From assembly GCA_009845505.1 (NCBI GenBank), contig VXZL01000689.1, positions 1 to 8,286 of the forward strand: a stretch of DNA of 8,286 nt, written 5' to 3'. The notes under the pieces are model-generated. The model was not told the origin of the DNA and did not search any database. It worked only from the letters and a program-made list of their open reading frames with translations. This document shows positions 6,035 through 8,286 of this stretch, piece by piece. Position 1 is the stretch's first letter, and each line of letters begins with the position of its first letter. The DNA is from Candidatus Poribacteria bacterium (GTDB taxonomy: Bacteria > Poribacteria > WGA-4E > WGA-3G). Position numbers and translations under genes: made by a program.

Positions 6035-7204
6035 TTATCGTCTAACACGGTTAATCCAGCGATTGTACCAATTCATAGCCGCCGATGTCGTCAAGCTCAT
6101 AATCAAATAACTTACCATAATCATCGCAAACACAGGTATGGATTGCCCTGTTTGGAGCATCATCGTGTTCCCAATGCTGAAGACATCTGGAAAACCGATA
6201 GCAATCGCTAAACTCGAGTTTTTGGTGAGGTTGAGATACTGACTTGTGAGGGGCGGCACGATAATCGGGACAGCTTGCGGTAGAACAACTAACTGCAGGG
6301 TTTGTGCTTCACTTAGTCCGACGGCTTTCGCAGCCTCGCGCTGCCCTTTCACGACGGCTTGTATGCCACTTCTCACCACTTCAGCGATGAACGCCCCCGT
6401 ATAAACAGAAAGCCCGATTAAAAGTGCGGAGAATTCAGGGGATAAACTGATGCCACCAACGAAGTTAAAACCTCTCAAAACAGGCGGGTCGAGTCTGAAC
6501 GGCTTTTCTGGTGTCAGAAGCCATCCGAGTAATGCGATGATTAGGAAAGCAGGTAGTGCCCACTTGGCACGAAACCCAGGAAGTTCAAGTTGGCGAAGTT
6601 GTCTCGCACATAGTACATAGAGAATTGCAGCTACGATAAGACCTGCAAGCAGATAGACACTCCATACCTTGAAACCCGAAGTCGGTTCAGGTGAAGGGAG
6701 GTAGACCCCGCGCTGGTTAATGAAAACATCTCCAAAGAGTGAAATACTGTCTCGAACTCTCGGCAGTTGAAGGATGACGGCAGTGTACCAGAACAGTATC
6801 TGGAGTAGCAGCGGAACGTTTCGGAAACATTCGACGTAGACAGCAGCGACAGTTCGGATGAGCCAATTGCTCGAAAGGCGAGCGATACCAACAATGAGTC
6901 CGAGAATTGTTGCACACACAATCCCTATGAGACTCACTTTTAGGGTGTTCACCACTCCCACCCAAAACGCCTTAAGATAGGTATCTGAAGGGTCGTACTC
7001 AATCCCTTCAGAAATATCAAACCCGGCTTCGTTCTTCAGAAATTCGAGATTGAGCGTTAACCCAAGGTTGTTCAATCCCCTAAGCATATTCATGTAGAGG
7101 ATACCCGCTAAGAGAAGAACACCAATGAGAAAAAGGACTTGGAGTAGCACGCGCAGGACGCGAACATCTCGCCAGAAAGGAATTGTCGTAGAATTTAGTG
7201 CCAT
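6035..7204 (-). CDS. aapQ: General L-amino acid ABC transporter permease (AapQ type)
   Basis: This is the second inner-membrane channel subunit of the importer, with 389 residues. A hydrophobic segment at about 18-37 is followed by a periplasmic-looking region (GLNNLGLTLNLEFLKNEAGFDIS) and the permease domain from about residue 76. AFWVGVVNTLKVSLIG and YVECFRNVPLLLQILFWY (123-140) are typical of AapQ/BztB proteins. A variable insert with two further membrane segments occupies about 150-255. The ATPase-contacting EAA loop is EAAKAVG at 290-296, followed by VVLPQAVPIIVPPLTSQY. The ATG at 7202-7204 follows an A-rich run with no recognisable Shine-Dalgarno, only a few bases from a heptamer repeat. 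It lies between the binding-protein gene and the AapM-type permease gene, the standard J-Q-M-P order. Confidence 0.94.
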   Translation of the reverse strand: MALNSTTIPFWRDVRVLRVLLQVLFLIGVLLLAGILYMNMLRGLNNLGLTLNLEFLKNEAGFDISEGIEYDPSDTYLKAFWVGVVNTLKVSLIGIVCATILGLIVGIARLSSNWLIRTVAAVYVECFRNVPLLLQILFWYTAVILQLPRVRDSISLFGDVFINQRGVYLPSPEPTSGFKVWSVYLLAGLIVAAILYVLCARQLRQLELPGFRAKWALPAFLIIALLGWLLTPEKPFRLDPPVLRGFNFVGGISLSPEFSALLIGLSVYTGAFIAEVVRSGIQAVVKGQREAAKAVGLSEAQTLQLVVLPQAVPIIVPPLTSQYLNLTKNSSLAIAIGFPDVFSIGNTMMLQTGQSIPVFAMIMVSYLIMSLTTSAAMNWYNRWINRVRR

Positions 7205-7212
7205 TTTTTAAT

Positions 7213-7233
7213 AGTCGTCAGTCGTCAGTCGTC
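7213..7233. repeat. Heptamer tandem repeat (AGTCGTC x3) before the AapQ-type start
   Basis: Three perfect copies of AGTCGTC are followed by a decayed continuation (AGCAGTCAGTGG). The run begins 9 bases upstream of the permease start codon and occupies the place where a ribosome binding site would be expected. Such heptamer runs vary in copy number in some genomes. Confidence 0.7.
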
Positions 7234-7290
7234 AGCAGTCAGTGGCTCATCGTGGTAGTTGTCAACACTTTCACCTGCCACAACGCTCTT

Positions 7291-7324
7291 TGACTGTCAA
7301 TTGGCTGCTGACAACCGATAGTCA
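7291..7324. repeat. Imperfect inverted repeat downstream of the binding-protein gene
   Basis: Outer arms TGACT and AGTCA (7291-7295, 7320-7324) and inner arms TGTCA and TGACA (7295-7299, 7309-7313) can form a weak hairpin about 40 bases after the binding-protein stop. The wording resembles the nearby heptamer run. It could damp read-through and help keep the binding protein in excess over the permeases, but the stems are short. Confidence 0.3.
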
Positions 7325-7365
7325 TTGAAACATTTACCTCAGTCTGCCGTATAGTGGTGTTTCCG

Positions 7366-8286
7366 CTATCGGAACGGCATGGCGTAGAGGAGTCCACCTT
7401 GCGTCCACGGTTTATTGACCCCGCGGGGTAGACCGAGTGGTGTGAGGTTGCGTTCAAAGATCTCACCGTAGTTGCCGACAGCAGAAACGACTTGATGCGC
7501 CCAATCTTTCGACAAACCGAGTTTTTCTCCGATATCGCCGGTTTTGCCTAAGAACCGTTGGATTTCGGGGTTCTGGGTTTCAAAGGTACTGGCGTTGGCT
7601 TGTGTAATGCCGTGTTCTTCAGCGAAAAAGGTGGCGTAAACCGTCCAACTCACGACATCGTTCCACTTATTATCACCATGGACGGTAACAGGTCCGAGGG
7701 GTTCCTTTGAGATGGTCGCCTCAAGTATAATATGCGCCTCTGGATCTTTGAGCACTTGGCGACGTGCGACCAACTGCGATTTATCAGAGGTTACCACGTC
7801 ACACCGTCCCTGTTCGTAACTGTTGTAGAGCGTATCAATTTCTTCAAAAACAACAGGATTGAAATCGACACCCAAAGCCCGCATTGTGTCCGTTAAATTT
7901 AGCTCGGTGGTGCTACCCGCCGTTACACCGATACTTGCGCCTGCCAATTCCTCTAAGGAGGTGATACCGAGTTCTTTCGGCAGCATAAATCCCTGTCCAT
8001 CATAAAAGGTTGGGGGCGCGAAATCGGCACCGACTTGGGTGTCGCGCGTAAGCGTCCACGTTGTATTTCGGATGAGGACATCTATCTCGCCTGTCTGTAA
8101 GGCGGGAAAACGCTCGGGTGCTTTCAGTGGAACAAATTCTACCTTGCTCGGATCACCGAGTACAGCAGCAGCAATCGCTCTCCCATAGTCTACATCAAAG
8201 CCGGTCCACTCACCATTTTCATTGAGGAATCCAAAGCCAGGCAGGCTACCGTGTACCCCACATATGAGTCGTCCTCTGTTTTTATC
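7366..8286 (-). CDS. aapJ: General L-amino acid ABC transporter substrate-binding protein (AapJ type), 5' end off the window
   Basis: This is the periplasmic receptor that captures amino acids and delivers them to the permease pair. The frame is open from the right edge to a TAG at 7366-7368 and gives 306 residues. An internal ATG at 7984-7986 is not the start, because the codons before it encode strongly conserved family sequence: RLICGVHGSLPGFGF, GFDVDYGRAIAAAVLGD, then LQTGEIDVLIRNTTWTLTRD and FYDGQGFMLPKEL. Aap/Bzt binding proteins are about 340 residues, so roughly 30-40 N-terminal residues including the signal peptide should lie beyond the edge. Further family landmarks are EQGRCDVVTSDKSQLVARR and the C-terminal YGEIFERNLTPLGLPRGVNKPW. 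It is the first visible gene of the importer operon; the promoter must lie outside. The family often has Cys where this protein has Gly in DYGRA. Confidence 0.95.
   Translation of the reverse strand, partial: DKNRGRLICGVHGSLPGFGFLNENGEWTGFDVDYGRAIAAAVLGDPSKVEFVPLKAPERFPALQTGEIDVLIRNTTWTLTRDTQVGADFAPPTFYDGQGFMLPKELGITSLEELAGASIGVTAGSTTELNLTDTMRALGVDFNPVVFEEIDTLYNSYEQGRCDVVTSDKSQLVARRQVLKDPEAHIILEATISKEPLGPVTVHGDNKWNDVVSWTVYATFFAEEHGITQANASTFETQNPEIQRFLGKTGDIGEKLGLSKDWAHQVVSAVGNYGEIFERNLTPLGLPRGVNKPWTQGGLLYAMPFR

Noticed and set aside
5814..6211. Plus-strand open frames over the hairpin array, giving repeated peptides such as GIHALWAF and GIHAVWHEPG
   Set aside because: They are translations of a tandem DNA hairpin array running on into the antisense of the permease gene. 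They have no ribosome binding site and no protein-like composition.
7366..7986. Binding protein beginning at the internal ATG at 7986
   Set aside because: The frame continues upstream to the window edge and encodes conserved family sequence, so the true start lies outside.

Overview
The window looks like a stretch of chromosome from an uncultivated bacterium. GC content is moderate, every supported gene lies on the minus strand, and several families of short palindromic or tandem repeats fill the gaps between genes. The mix of repeats (GC-rich hairpins of the GGGGCGGGG type, heptamer runs built on GTCGTCA, and tandem hairpins) reminds me of Candidatus Poribacteria-like genomes. That is an impression from memory, not something the sequence proves.

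Reading in the direction of transcription, from the right edge to the left, the first half is a four-gene ABC importer of the general/polar L-amino acid (Aap/Bzt) type. It has a periplasmic binding protein (5' end off the window), two permeases and an ATPase, in the order J-Q-M-P. A classical short-chain dehydrogenase/reductase starts 14 bases after the ATPase gene, and a small AT-rich membrane-protein gene starts 27 bases after that. Together the importer brings amino acids across the inner membrane. Co-transcription of the SDR is likely from the spacing, but its substrate is unknown.

The left third is accessory in character. It holds a beta-class adenine methyltransferase of the type III restriction-modification Mod family, with no Res gene in view, followed by an unrecognised gene of about 127 codons. 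Two identical copies of a 23-base palindromic repeat bracket the methyltransferase in the same orientation. Beyond the downstream copy lies a short remnant whose translation matches the last 23 or so residues of the methyltransferase. This is the clearest unannotated structure here: the tail of a second, otherwise deleted mod gene.

The gaps inside the transporter operon each carry a different repeat family. J-Q has a heptamer run. Q-M has a 232-base element with imperfect inverted ends and five tandem hairpins whose arms differ in sequence while still pairing. M-P has two GC-rich hairpins. The P-SDR and SDR-membrane-protein gaps have none. I found no tRNA, rRNA, CRISPR array, transposase gene or convincing promoter. 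I did not find a clearly new multi-gene system; the strongest novelty is the repeat architecture and the mod remnant.
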